The translations under genes were made by a program, and so were the position numbers. Shown piece by piece: positions 15,978 to 24,026 of a stretch of 37,435 bases of DNA; position 1 is the stretch's first letter; each line of letters starts with the position of its first letter. The stretch comes from Ruminococcus sp. (GTDB lineage Bacteria; Bacillota; Clostridia; Oscillospirales; Acutalibacteraceae), in contig JAFRDE010000006.1 of assembly GCA_017403985.1 (NCBI GenBank), positions 1 through 37,435 on the forward strand. Reading direction: 5' to 3'. The notes beneath the pieces were generated by a model. That model saw nothing but the letters and a program-made list of their open reading frames with translations, ran no database searches and had not been told where the DNA came from.

Positions 15978-16874
15978 TTACAGTACGTCGGGCAGTCTCT
16001 TGCGCAGACGGTTGTAGTTGAAGACGCCCAGTAAGAAGATGAGCAAGAGCTCGGCAAGGAAGATGATCAGCTCGGTCTTATAATCCCAGAACCAGCGGTG
16101 ATACAGGAAGCAGTTGCGGTAGCCGTTGGCAAAGAAGTTGATCGGATTGAAAAGCATCGCGTGACGGATCCAGTCAGCCGGCGGATTCTTGCCGTACAGC
16201 AGGTAAGAGTCGTAGATGATACCGGAAAGCCAGAAGATACCCGCCATAACGGAGATGATCATATTCTCGAAGTCGCGCGAGAAAGCCGACATCGGAGCCG
16301 TGCTCCATGACAGCACGAGGAAGAAGATGAACATCAGCGGCAGATAGAAGAAGATCTGCAGGTTATACAGACTCGGAGCGATACCGCCCGCGACAGCCTC
16401 CTCCATGCCCGGCAGCTTGACGACGCCGCCGACGAAGGTGACGTAAAGGTACATCAGACCCAACAGGAAGATGTGGACATACAGACGCGCCACGGAGGTA
16501 TAGGTCATGATGGTGGATACGGGGAAACTGACCTTATTGACGAACTGGCGGTTCAGACGGATGGATTTCGCTCCCTCAACGATAGATTCATTGATGAAGA
16601 ACCAGGGGATGAAACCGATCAGCATGAACAAAAAACGGCTGTATTCAAAAACGCCGCCCGACTTGCCCAGCTCGGGGAAGATGACCTTGACGTTACCGGC
16701 GCTTTTCAGACCGACTTCAAAGGCGAACCAGTATACGAACAGGGTGAACAGCGGCTTGACGACCGACCAAAGAGGTCCGATGACTGCGCCCTTATATTTC
16801 TTGATCAGTTCATTCTTCGCCAGCAGCATGATCTGCTTGCCGAAGCCCTGATGCTCTTTGAATATCTGGAACAT
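15978..16874 (-). CDS. tagG: teichoic acid export ABC transporter, permease TagG
   Basis: A 298-residue ABC-2 type permease. The amphipathic start and NELIKKYKGAVIGPLWSVVKPLFTLFVYWF are characteristic of polysaccharide exporters; about six transmembrane segments follow, with FINESIVEGAKSIRLNRQFVNKVSFP between segments and a terminal LLIFLLGVFNYNRLRKRLPD. With TagH it moves lipid-linked polymer across the membrane. AAGGAG lies 7 bases before the ATG at 16874; the ATG at 16880 is too close. It is the first gene of the minus-strand locus. Confidence 0.9.
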   Translation of the reverse strand: MFQIFKEHQGFGKQIMLLAKNELIKKYKGAVIGPLWSVVKPLFTLFVYWFAFEVGLKSAGNVKVIFPELGKSGGVFEYSRFLFMLIGFIPWFFINESIVEGAKSIRLNRQFVNKVSFPVSTIMTYTSVARLYVHIFLLGLMYLYVTFVGGVVKLPGMEEAVAGGIAPSLYNLQIFFYLPLMFIFFLVLSWSTAPMSAFSRDFENMIISVMAGIFWLSGIIYDSYLLYGKNPPADWIRHAMLFNPINFFANGYRNCFLYHRWFWDYKTELIIFLAELLLIFLLGVFNYNRLRKRLPDVL

Positions 16875-16892
16875 TATCATTCTCCTTTATGT

Positions 16893-16926
16893 AGTGACCG
16901 GTGGTTAGTGACTGGTGACCGGTTAA
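16893..16926. repeat. tandem heptamer repeat (family D) in the tagG leader
   Basis: TGACCGG, TGGTTAG, TGACTGG, TGACCGG and TTAACGG follow in register, close to those at 7127 and 21861. They are in the 5' leader of tagG, directly before its ribosome-binding site. Confidence 0.75.
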
Positions 16927-17002
16927 CGGGTCTGACGTCCCGTTCTGCGGGATTACAAATGCTATTTTTTTCTGTATTATACAGTACCACACAGTTACTT
17001 TT

Positions 17003-17030
17003 ATTATAGCTGATTCGGCGCAAAAGTCAA
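17003..17030 (-). promoter_or_regulatory. sigma-A-type promoter for the tagGH-licD-tarIJ locus
   Basis: On the minus strand: TTGACT (17030-17025), a 16-base spacer and TATAAT (17008-17003). It gives a leader of about 120 bases to tagG. The gap 16875-17449 has no gene; it holds this promoter, the heptamer repeat, the pot promoter and a family C element. Confidence 0.72.
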
Positions 17031-17169
17031 TATAACCGATTTGATATATATGAAGAAAAACAGCCGCTTTTTTAGTGAATTTTGAACGACGTTTTTTTGC
17101 ACTGTTCCCACTTCTTTTGATTTTTTGCCGTATTTCCTGATTTTTAATGTGTTTTTATGTACTGTGTTA

Positions 17170-17198
17170 TTGACAAAGACCGCTATGACAGATATAAT
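17170..17198 (+). promoter_or_regulatory. sigma-A-type promoter for potABCD
   Basis: Perfect TTGACA (17170-17175), a 17-base spacer and perfect TATAAT (17193-17198). The leader is about 245 bases long because a family C element lies within it. Confidence 0.85.
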
Positions 17199-17280
17199 TG
17201 TTAATTGTATGCGCGCCTGTTTATTACAGTAAAGCGCAAAAGCGGTAGAGCCGGAAAGAGGCTCCCTTTTCCGTTTTGTT

Positions 17281-17399
17281 GTCATTCCGAGGCTCCGTTA
17301 GGAGCCGTGGGAATCCCACAAAGAGAAGATGATTGTTTCTGTTACATCAAACGACATCGGCGACTGGGGGATTGCCACGGGCGCTGCCCTCGCAATGAC
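17281..17399. repeat. family C palindromic element (119 bp) in the potA leader
   Basis: It starts GTCATTCCGAGGCTCC, has GGGAATCCCACAAAG and GGGGGATTGCCACG inside, and ends CCTCGCAATGAC. It lies between the pot promoter and the potA ribosome-binding site and would be transcribed as a long hairpin. Confidence 0.8.
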
Positions 17400-17449
17400 A
17401 TGATAACGGTAAAGCGGAACGGCGGCTCTAAACCAAGGAGGTCAGATAG

Positions 17450-18853
17450 TTGAAGCAAAATGCGGTCGTATCCTTGAAGGATATCAATTTCAAGTATTCA
17501 AATGAGGTGATATTGAACAATATCAGCCTCGACATTTATGATAAGGAGTTCATCACCCTGCTGGGGCCCTCGGGCTGCGGCAAGACGACGACTCTGCGCA
17601 TCATCGCGGGCTTTGAAACGCCTGAGAGCGGCGAGGTGTACTTTGAGGGCAAGGAGATCAGCTCCCTGCCGCCCCATAAGCGAAGCGTCAACACCGTTTT
17701 CCAGAAGTACGCGCTGTTCCCGCATCTGAATGTATTTGATAACGTCGCCTTCGGCTTGAAGCTGAAGAAGATGTCAAAATCGGAGATCGAGCAAAAGGTG
17801 AAAGAGATGCTCGCTATCGTTGACCTCAAGGGCTATGAGAAGCGCCCCGTGCGCGCTCTGTCCGGCGGTCAGCAGCAGCGTGTCGCGATCGCCCGCGCTT
17901 TGGTGTGCGACCCCAAGGTCGTCCTGCTCGACGAGCCGCTCGGCGCGCTCGACTTGAAACTGCGCAAGGATATGCAGATCGAATTAAAACAGCTTCAGCA
18001 AAAGACCCAGAAGACCTTTGTTTACGTTACCCACGATCAGGAGGAAGCCCTGACCATGAGTGATCGCGTCTGCGTCATGAATAACGGCGTGATCGCGCAG
18101 GTAGGCACCCCCGAGGATATCTATAATGAACCGGCAAACGCCTTTGTCGCCGACTTTATCGGTGAAGCGAATATCATCAACGGCGTTATGCTCGAGGATT
18201 GCAAGGTGCGGCTGCTCGGCGTGGATCTCGACTGCGTTGACAAGGGCTTTGAGAAGAACAAGCCCGTCGACGTTGTCATCCGTCCCGAGGATATCGAGAT
18301 GGTCGCGCCCGATCAGGCGAAGCTGACCGGCGTGGTCGAGGACGTCATCTTCAAGGGCGTCCATTTCGAGATCTCCGTACGCTGCAACAACTGCCAGTGG
18401 CTGATCCACTCCACCGTATCGCAGAAGGTGGGGGACACCATCGGCATGCGCGTCGATCCGTTCAACATCCATATCATGGAGAAACTGTTCTTAAACCCCA
18501 CGAACGATATCGTTACCGAGGTTTATTATTCTGATAAAGAAAATAACACAACAACCATCCTTCTCGAAGGCGAGGAAGTCACTATCCCCGATACCTTCTA
18601 TGAGGAAGGAAAGAAGATCAAGATCGTTCTGCCTCCCGAAGCGCTGTATATCGCGGGCGACGGCGTCGGCATGCTCGATGAGGTCTATATCGAGTCCGTC
18701 ATCTGGAAGGGTGAGCACAACGAGATCATCCTCGAGTCCGACGAGCGCAAGTGGCTCATGCAGAGCGATTACGACGAGCAGGTAGCCACCTATGTGCCGC
18801 TTTGCTTTGATTTCAGCAAGGCTGAGATCAGCGAGGTATCGGCCGATGAGTAA
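17450..18853 (+). CDS. potA: spermidine/putrescine ABC transporter ATP-binding protein, with C-terminal extension
   Basis: A 467-residue ABC ATPase: Walker [10 protein letters not shown] (residues 39-47), signature [15 protein letters not shown], Walker [14 protein letters not shown] and H-loop [13 protein letters not shown]-type regulatory domain ([12 protein letters not shown], ending [12 protein letters not shown]) follows. About 115 further residues (from FLNPTNDIV to SADE) go beyond the usual PotA length of roughly 350-380 and look like a second, diverged TOBE-like unit. The gene starts with TTG 7 bases after AAGGAGGT; no in-frame ATG is nearby. It drives uptake of polyamines with PotB, PotC and PotD. 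Its stop overlaps the potB start. Confidence 0.92.
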   Translation: MKQNAVVSLKDINFKYSNEVILNNISLDIYDKEFITLLGPSGCGKTTTLRIIAGFETPESGEVYFEGKEISSLPPHKRSVNTVFQKYALFPHLNVFDNVAFGLKLKKMSKSEIEQKVKEMLAIVDLKGYEKRPVRALSGGQQQRVAIARALVCDPKVVLLDEPLGALDLKLRKDMQIELKQLQQKTQKTFVYVTHDQEEALTMSDRVCVMNNGVIAQVGTPEDIYNEPANAFVADFIGEANIINGVMLEDCKVRLLGVDLDCVDKGFEKNKPVDVVIRPEDIEMVAPDQAKLTGVVEDVIFKGVHFEISVRCNNCQWLIHSTVSQKVGDTIGMRVDPFNIHIMEKLFLNPTNDIVTEVYYSDKENNTTTILLEGEEVTIPDTFYEEGKKIKIVLPPEALYIAGDGVGMLDEVYIESVIWKGEHNEIILESDERKWLMQSDYDEQVATYVPLCFDFSKAEISEVSADE

Positions 18854-19721
18854 TAAAGCCGCAACGATACCTTCACAGACGAACCGGTCTTCTTCGACGC
18901 TGCCCAAGCGCCGTTCGGAGAGCCGTTCGGCGATGAAGTCAAAACGTCCCGCTATCCCGTATCTCGGCTGGATGCTGGTCTTTACCATCGTCCCGCTGGT
19001 GATGGTCATCTATTATGCCTTTACCGACGCGCAGGGTCACTTTTCGCTGGCGCCCTTTGAGAACGCCGCCGTATACAGTCAGGTGTTCCTGTACTCTCTG
19101 TGGATCGCTCTGATTTCCACTTTGATCTGTTTGGTGCTGGCTTATCCCTTGGCTTTTTCCATTTCCCGCTGCAGTGACCGCGGACAGAGCATGATCGTCA
19201 TGTTCCTGATGGTGCCGATGTGGATGAACTTCCTGCTGCGCATCTACGCGTGGGTACTGATACTGCAGAATTACGGTCCCCTCGATATGATCCTGAACCT
19301 GTTCGGTATCGACGTGACCCTGATCGGCAACTCCGGCGCGGTCATCGTCGGCATGGTGTATGAGTTCCTGCCGTTTATGATCCTGCCGCTGCTGACCGTT
19401 ATGAGCAAGATCGATCCCTCTTTGATCGAGGCGGCTCAGGACTTAGGCAGCAACGGCTTCCATGTGTTCAGCAAGGTCGTGCTGCCACTGTCCGTACCGG
19501 GAATCATCTCGGGCGTGACGATGGTATTCGTCCCGACCGCTTCCACCTTCCTCGTCGCCCAGTACTTAGGCGGCACCCAGTTCATGATCGGCGACGTCAT
19601 CGAGCGCGTCTTCCAGAGCGATCACAATACCGGCTCCGCGATTGCCGTGGTGCTGATGGTCGTTATCCTCGGCTTCCTTGTCGTGATGAACCGATTCGGA
19701 GATAAGGAGGCGGTGAACTGA
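18846..19721 (+). CDS. potB: spermidine/putrescine ABC transporter permease PotB
   Basis: A 291-residue permease. A polar, Ser-rich N-terminus of about 35 residues precedes the first helix ([21 protein letters not shown]), longer than usual. Six transmembrane helices follow and the EAA loop is [40 protein letters not shown] is typical of PotB. The ATG at 18846 overlaps the potA stop and follows GAGG; the in-frame upstream start at 18792 is inside potA. Its stop overlaps the potC ATG by one base. Confidence 0.92.
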   Translation: MSNKAATIPSQTNRSSSTLPKRRSESRSAMKSKRPAIPYLGWMLVFTIVPLVMVIYYAFTDAQGHFSLAPFENAAVYSQVFLYSLWIALISTLICLVLAYPLAFSISRCSDRGQSMIVMFLMVPMWMNFLLRIYAWVLILQNYGPLDMILNLFGIDVTLIGNSGAVIVGMVYEFLPFMILPLLTVMSKIDPSLIEAAQDLGSNGFHVFSKVVLPLSVPGIISGVTMVFVPTASTFLVAQYLGGTQFMIGDVIERVFQSDHNTGSAIAVVLMVVILGFLVVMNRFGDKEAVN

Positions 19722-20512
19722 TGAAAAAACTGCGCTCCAAGATCTATCTGATCATCATTATGGTGTTTCTGTATCTGCCGATCATTTATCTGATCGCCTA
19801 TTCCTTCAACGACGGCAAGACCTCCGTCTGGAAGGGCTTTACCCTCAAATGGTACGAGGCGCTGTTCAACGACGCTCAGATCATGAATAGCCTGTATAAT
19901 ACGCTGATCATCGCAGTCCTCGCCTCCGTGATCGCTACGATCCTCGGCACGGCGGCGGCGATCGGTATCTATAATTTCAAAGGCGGGGTGCGCTCCGCTA
20001 TCCAGAACGTGTCCAATATCCCGATCATTAACCCCGAGATCGTGACGGGCGTTTCGTTAATGCTCCTGTTCACCTTTGCGGGTGTGATGATGGGCTTTGA
20101 GATGGGCTTCTGGACGGTACTGCTGGCGCATATCGGCTTCTGTACGCCGTATGTCATCCTCAACGTCACGCCGCGTATCCGCCAGATGGACGCTTCGCTC
20201 TATGAGGCGGCGATGGATCTCGGCTGCTCGCCGATGCAGGCGTTCTTCAAGGTCGTGCTCCACGAGCTGCTGCCCGGTATTTTCTCGGGCTTCCTGATCA
20301 GCTTTACCTATTCGCTGGACGACTTCGTCATCACCTATTTTACCCGCGGTTCCCGATTCCAGACTCTGCCGATCCAGATCTACACCATGACCCACCAGCG
20401 CATCAACCCCAAGGCGAACGCCCTTTCGGCGCTGCTGTTCGTGGTCATCATCGTGATCCTGATCATCTCCAACTTCGCGACCCTGCGAAAGAGCAAGGAG
20501 GCGGCGCGATGA
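19721..20512 (+). CDS. potC: spermidine/putrescine ABC transporter permease PotC
   Basis: A 263-residue permease beginning [21 protein letters not shown] with PIIYLIAYSFNDGKTSVWKGFTLKWYEALF, the conserved PotC opening. The EAA loop is EAAMDLGCSPMQAFFKVVLHELLPG, and SFTYSLDDFVITYF is near the end. It pairs with PotB in the membrane. It overlaps potB and potD by 1 and 4 bases, so all four pot genes are translationally coupled. Confidence 0.94.
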   Translation: MKKLRSKIYLIIIMVFLYLPIIYLIAYSFNDGKTSVWKGFTLKWYEALFNDAQIMNSLYNTLIIAVLASVIATILGTAAAIGIYNFKGGVRSAIQNVSNIPIINPEIVTGVSLMLLFTFAGVMMGFEMGFWTVLLAHIGFCTPYVILNVTPRIRQMDASLYEAAMDLGCSPMQAFFKVVLHELLPGIFSGFLISFTYSLDDFVITYFTRGSRFQTLPIQIYTMTHQRINPKANALSALLFVVIIVILIISNFATLRKSKEAAR

Positions 20513-21801
20513 AGAGATTTCTTTCACTGATCCTGGCTGTTTTGATGCTCGGCTGTATCTTTTCGCTTGCCGCTTGTTCTTCTGCCACATCAGCTGATGA
20601 CGGCGGTGAGGATGAAGAAAGTGACGTCGTTGACGGCGGCTATCAGGGTGAGGTCAACGTCTATAACTGGGGCGAATATATCGATCCCGGCGACGACGGC
20701 GGTATCGACGTCATCGACGAGTTCCAGAAGAGGTATCACATCAAGGTCAACTATACCAACTTCGAGACCAACGAGGAGCTCTACAACGTCCTGACCAACT
20801 CCAACTCCACCTACGACGTTATCTTTCCGTCCGACTACATGGTGAGCCGACTCAGGGAAGAGGGGCTGCTCGAAAAGCTCGATTTCGATAATATCCCGAA
20901 CTACGAATACATCGACGAACGCTTCAAAAACATGGATTACGACCCCGATAACGAGTACAGCGTACCGTATTCTTGGGGCTTTGTCGCGATCGGCTACAAC
21001 ACCGATATGATCGAGGAAGGCTCGATCACGGGCTTTGCAGATCTTTGGGATCCCGCCTATAAGGACGACGGCATCCTGATGTTCAACAACTCGCGCGACG
21101 CGATGGCGATCGCCATGCAGCTGTGCGATCCGCCGATCGATCCCGGTTCCGACAGCTTTACCCGCGAGGATATCGACCGCGCGACCGAGAAGCTGATCGA
21201 GCAGAAATCCGTGCTGAAAAAGTACGTCATGGATCAGGTCTTTACCGAGATGGAGAACAACCAGAGCGGGCTCTGCACCTACTACGCGGGCGATATCTGG
21301 ACGATGATGCAGAACAACGAGTCGCTGGATTACTGTCTGCCCGAGGAGGGCTCGAACGTCTTCAACGACGCGATGTGTATTCCCGCCAACTGCAAGAACA
21401 AGGAGAACGCCGAGCTCTTCATCAACTTTATGTGCGAACCGGAGATCGCCGCCGCCAACTCGGAATATATCACCTACGGTACGCCGAATACCGGCGCATT
21501 AGAGTACATTGATGAGGAAATGCTCGAAAGCGAGCTGATCAATCCGCCGCAGGAATATCTCGATCAATGCTACACCTTCTCCAACCTCGACGACGATATC
21601 TACAACTATATGCAGAAGCGCTTTGTCGAAGCGTGTTCCGCGTCTGCCGAGATCAGCTCCGTCGAGAAAAAGACCGTCGATCCCGTCCACGTCTGGACGG
21701 TCGTCATCATCCTCGCAGCGGTCATCATCGCGACGATCGTGATCATCGTCCTCGATATCCGCAAGGCGATCAAGAACCGGGGACGCATTCATAAGTTATA
21801 G
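20509..21801 (+). CDS. potD: spermidine/putrescine-binding lipoprotein PotD with extra C-terminal membrane helix
   Basis: A 430-residue binding protein. The signal peptide ends in a lipobox (SLAAC, Cys about residue 23). The mature domain opens EVNVYNWGEYIDP, typical of PotD/PotF, and has DVIFPSDYMVSRL, VPYSWGFVAIGYN and the C-lobe NAELFINFMCEPEIA. Unusually, after the binding domain the chain ends in a hydrophobic helix (WTVVIILAAVIIATIVIIVLDI) and a basic tail (RKAIKNRGR). The protein may therefore be anchored at both ends. It is the last gene of the operon. Confidence 0.92.
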   Translation: MKRFLSLILAVLMLGCIFSLAACSSATSADDGGEDEESDVVDGGYQGEVNVYNWGEYIDPGDDGGIDVIDEFQKRYHIKVNYTNFETNEELYNVLTNSNSTYDVIFPSDYMVSRLREEGLLEKLDFDNIPNYEYIDERFKNMDYDPDNEYSVPYSWGFVAIGYNTDMIEEGSITGFADLWDPAYKDDGILMFNNSRDAMAIAMQLCDPPIDPGSDSFTREDIDRATEKLIEQKSVLKKYVMDQVFTEMENNQSGLCTYYAGDIWTMMQNNESLDYCLPEEGSNVFNDAMCIPANCKNKENAELFINFMCEPEIAAANSEYITYGTPNTGALEYIDEEMLESELINPPQEYLDQCYTFSNLDDDIYNYMQKRFVEACSASAEISSVEKKTVDPVHVWTVVIILAAVIIATIVIIVLDIRKAIKNRGRIHKL

Positions 21802-21896
21802 TGAGGAGTTAGGAGTGAGGAGTTAGGAATTGATGGCGGGCTCTGCCCGCACCCGTTCTGAGTGATGAGTGGTTAGTGATCAGTGACCAGTTAATC
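21802..21896. repeat. heptamer repeats (family D): GTTAGGA type then TGACCAG type
   Basis: GAGGAGTTAGGAGTGAGGAG begins directly after the potD stop; then GGCGGGCTCTGCCCGCACCC, then TGATGAG, TGGTTAG, TGATCAG, TGACCAG and TTAATCA. The GTTAGGA stretch is inverted at 22147-22187, so the two flank the gap between the converging genes. Confidence 0.72.
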
Positions 21897-21924
21897 AGGC
21901 GGGCTCCGCTCTCACCTAAAATAA

Positions 21925-22050
21925 GTCATTGCGAGGAGGGCGGTTGAGCCCGACGCGGCAATCCCCTTGTCTTTAATCCCGTTTGATGTGGGAGAAGGGT
22001 ACTGTTCCTCTTTGTGGGATTGCCACGGTCGCAAGCTTCCTCGCAATGAC
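21925..22050. repeat. family C palindromic element (126 bp) between potD and the HAD gene
   Basis: Its ends are GTCATTGCGAGGAGG and CTTCCTCGCAATGAC; CGGCAATCCCC and GGGATTGCCACGG are inside. It is a complete copy with clear terminal inversion. Confidence 0.82.
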
Positions 22051-22068
22051 ATAAACAGGAAAAGAAAA

Positions 22069-22100
22069 ACGTCCGCAGCTCATCAAAGAGTTGCGGACGT
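22069..22100 (-). terminator. terminator downstream of the HAD gene
   Basis: ACGTCCGCAGCT and AGTTGCGGACGT form a stem; on the minus strand GTTTTTCTTTT follows. The right flank (AATATTTTGT) could also serve potD. Confidence 0.75.
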
Positions 22101-22146
22101 AATATTTTGTATTAGTTATATCAATTCAAAACGCGTCAGCGTTTCC

Positions 22147-22187
22147 CTTAATTCCTCATTCCTAATTCCTAACTCCTAATTCCTTAA
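22147..22187. repeat. GTTAGGA-type heptamer repeat overlapping the 3' end of the HAD gene
   Basis: On the minus strand the sequence reads GGAATTAGGAGTTAGGAATT and continues in the same pattern. It supplies the last codons (ELGVRN) and the TAG stop of the HAD gene. Confidence 0.75.
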
Positions 22188-23013
22188 GCTGTCTCGCGTT
22201 CTCCTTCGTCAGCTCGTCGCTGATCGCCATCTTCTTGATCAGGTTATGCACCGTTTTGTCCAGCCTGCCGCCCTTGCGGTAATCGGCGGGGAAGATGAAG
22301 TCAACCCTGTCGCTGCGGAGCAGGTCTTCGACCTTTGCTTTATTGTTCTCCTGATACACCGCGATCGCGCATCCGCCGTACGCCTTCATCATCTTCATGC
22401 ACGGCACGTCGGAAAGACCGTCGCCGACATAGATCATGTTGGTGAAGGGTACGCGCTTGCTGTCGTCGGGCATCGAGCGGTTGAGATCGACGTCGTTTGC
22501 GATATCCAGCACGCCTTTGTTGATGCGGTAGACGAACTGCGTCTTGTTGGTGTAGTTGACGGCGGTCTTCGGCCACAGCGCGTTTCCGTTGTCATCATAC
22601 AGGAACTCACAGGCGAAGATCTTGGTGAACTTGTCCGCGATGCCGGAGCCTTCGATGATCTCCTTGAGTCCCGACGAGATGACATAGTGCTCGATCTGCA
22701 CGCCCTGCGCCGCGCCGTAAAGGTTGATGCGGTCGAACCATTCCTTGACGCCCGGATACAGCACGATCTTTTTGCCGTTGTTGACAAGGAACTCACGCGT
22801 CAGGGCGATCCCCTTGCGCTTGCACTCCTCGATCATCGTGTACAGATAGGCGAGCACGCCGTCCATCTGAGCGCCCGAGCCGAAAACGTTGGCTCTGTCC
22901 CAGAATTCGGACGGCTGCATATCAAGACTCGGGATAAAGCCGTAGTCCTGCATGTCCTTGGTACACAGCGTTTTATCAAAGTCATACATGAGGGCGATGA
23001 CAGGTCGTTCCAT
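22162..23013 (-). CDS. HAD-superfamily phosphatase, phosphoserine-phosphatase-like
   Basis: A 283-residue HAD hydrolase. Motif I is DFDKT (nucleophile Asp near residue 11), motif II lies in YVISSGLKEII, and motif IV is YVGDGLSDVPCMKMM. A helical cap lies between I and II. The family dephosphorylates small molecules; the substrate cannot be told from sequence. The C-terminal residues ELGVRN and the stop codon come from a GTTAGGA heptamer repeat, so the original end was probably replaced. AAGGAG precedes the ATG. It converges with potD. Confidence 0.85.
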   Translation of the reverse strand: MERPVIALMYDFDKTLCTKDMQDYGFIPSLDMQPSEFWDRANVFGSGAQMDGVLAYLYTMIEECKRKGIALTREFLVNNGKKIVLYPGVKEWFDRINLYGAAQGVQIEHYVISSGLKEIIEGSGIADKFTKIFACEFLYDDNGNALWPKTAVNYTNKTQFVYRINKGVLDIANDVDLNRSMPDDSKRVPFTNMIYVGDGLSDVPCMKMMKAYGGCAIAVYQENNKAKVEDLLRSDRVDFIFPADYRKGGRLDKTVHNLIKKMAISDELTKENARQLKELGVRN

Positions 23014-23090
23014 AGTGAGGCTCCTTACTGAGAGGACTTTAACTGAGACTCCCTTAGAAAAGGGAGTCTATCAATAATTCCGTTATCTGA

Positions 23091-23123
23091 AAAGCCGCCC
23101 TGACCTGACAAGGCGGCTTTTTT
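23091..23123. terminator. hairpin after the cyclophilin gene
   Basis: AAAGCCGCC and GGCGGCTTT form a stem with T runs on both sides, 8 bases beyond the 3' end of the minus-strand cyclophilin gene. Confidence 0.75.
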
Positions 23124-23130
23124 GATGTGA

Positions 23131-23865
23131 TTATTCGTACTCGTAGATCTCTACGCTCTCCAGGATAACGTCGTTGACGGGCTTATCGCTGCTGTCGGTC
23201 TGGACCTCAGCGATATCGTTGACAACGTCCATACCGTCAAATACCTGCGCGAATACGGTATAGTTGCCGTCGAGGTAGTTGTTGTTGACCTGATTGATGT
23301 AGAACTGGGAGCCGTTGGTGCCGGGACCGCGATTCGCCATCGCGACAGCGCCCTCGATATTCTGCAGATAATCGGAGATCTCAAGGTCGAACTCTTCACC
23401 GTAAGCGGATTCGCCGCCGGTGCCGTTGAAGTTGGTGTAGTCGCCGCCCTGGATCATGAAGTTGTTGATGACGCGGTGGAAGATCGTGTCGTCGTAGCGG
23501 CCCGCTTTAGCCAGCGCCTTGAAGGAGGCGACCGCCTTGGGTGTTACCTCGGGGAAGAACTTGATCGAGATATCGCCGTAGTTGGTGTGCAGGGTAGCGA
23601 CCTCTTCGCCCTTTACGGGTTCCTTGTGCTGATACTCCGCGTCAGCCGCGTTCAGATCGGCAGCGGGTACATCGTTGATATCCAGCAGAGCTTCGGTGGA
23701 TTTTGCTTCGTAATTCACGGTTTCACCTTCCTTATCGGTTTTATCGGTTTTGTCAGTCTTTGCGACGGTTTCGGTTTTGCCTGACGATACGACCTGTGTG
23801 CCGCATGCCGTAAGCGCGGCGCCGATCATCAGAACAGTTAAAATGATAGCTAAAATACGTTTCAT
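23131..23865 (-). CDS. cyclophilin-type peptidyl-prolyl isomerase lipoprotein
   Basis: A 244-residue protein with a lipoprotein signal (ILAIILTVLMIGAALTAC, Cys near residue 21), a Lys/Thr/Asp-rich linker (TDKTDKTDKEG) and a cyclophilin domain from about residue 80. It has FHRVINNFMIQGGD with the catalytic Arg, NRGPGTNGSQFYI, and FAQVFDGMDVVNDIA. It should catalyse prolyl cis-trans isomerisation of exported proteins outside the membrane. The start at 23865 is chosen because the lipoprotein signal begins there behind AGGAAAG; an upstream in-frame ATG at 23922 lies in the promoter. Confidence 0.92.
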   Translation of the reverse strand: MKRILAIILTVLMIGAALTACGTQVVSSGKTETVAKTDKTDKTDKEGETVNYEAKSTEALLDINDVPAADLNAADAEYQHKEPVKGEEVATLHTNYGDISIKFFPEVTPKAVASFKALAKAGRYDDTIFHRVINNFMIQGGDYTNFNGTGGESAYGEEFDLEISDYLQNIEGAVAMANRGPGTNGSQFYINQVNNNYLDGNYTVFAQVFDGMDVVNDIAEVQTDSSDKPVNDVILESVEIYEYE

Positions 23866-23903
23866 ATTCTTTCCTTTCTGCCGATTCTCTCGGCTACCAC
23901 TAC

Positions 23904-23932
23904 ATTGTATACGATACAACACGTTTTTTCAA
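23904..23932 (-). promoter_or_regulatory. sigma-A-type promoter for the cyclophilin lipoprotein
   Basis: On the minus strand: TTGAAA (23932-23927), a 17-base spacer and TACAAT (23909-23904), about 38 bases before the start codon. Confidence 0.75.
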
Positions 23933-24026
23933 TAGTTACGAACAAAATTTCACAGATTTGTAACAGTCATAACCGTACGCGGGAAAACATAGATTGTACT
24001 GTATCATAAAAATCAGGAGGATAAAC

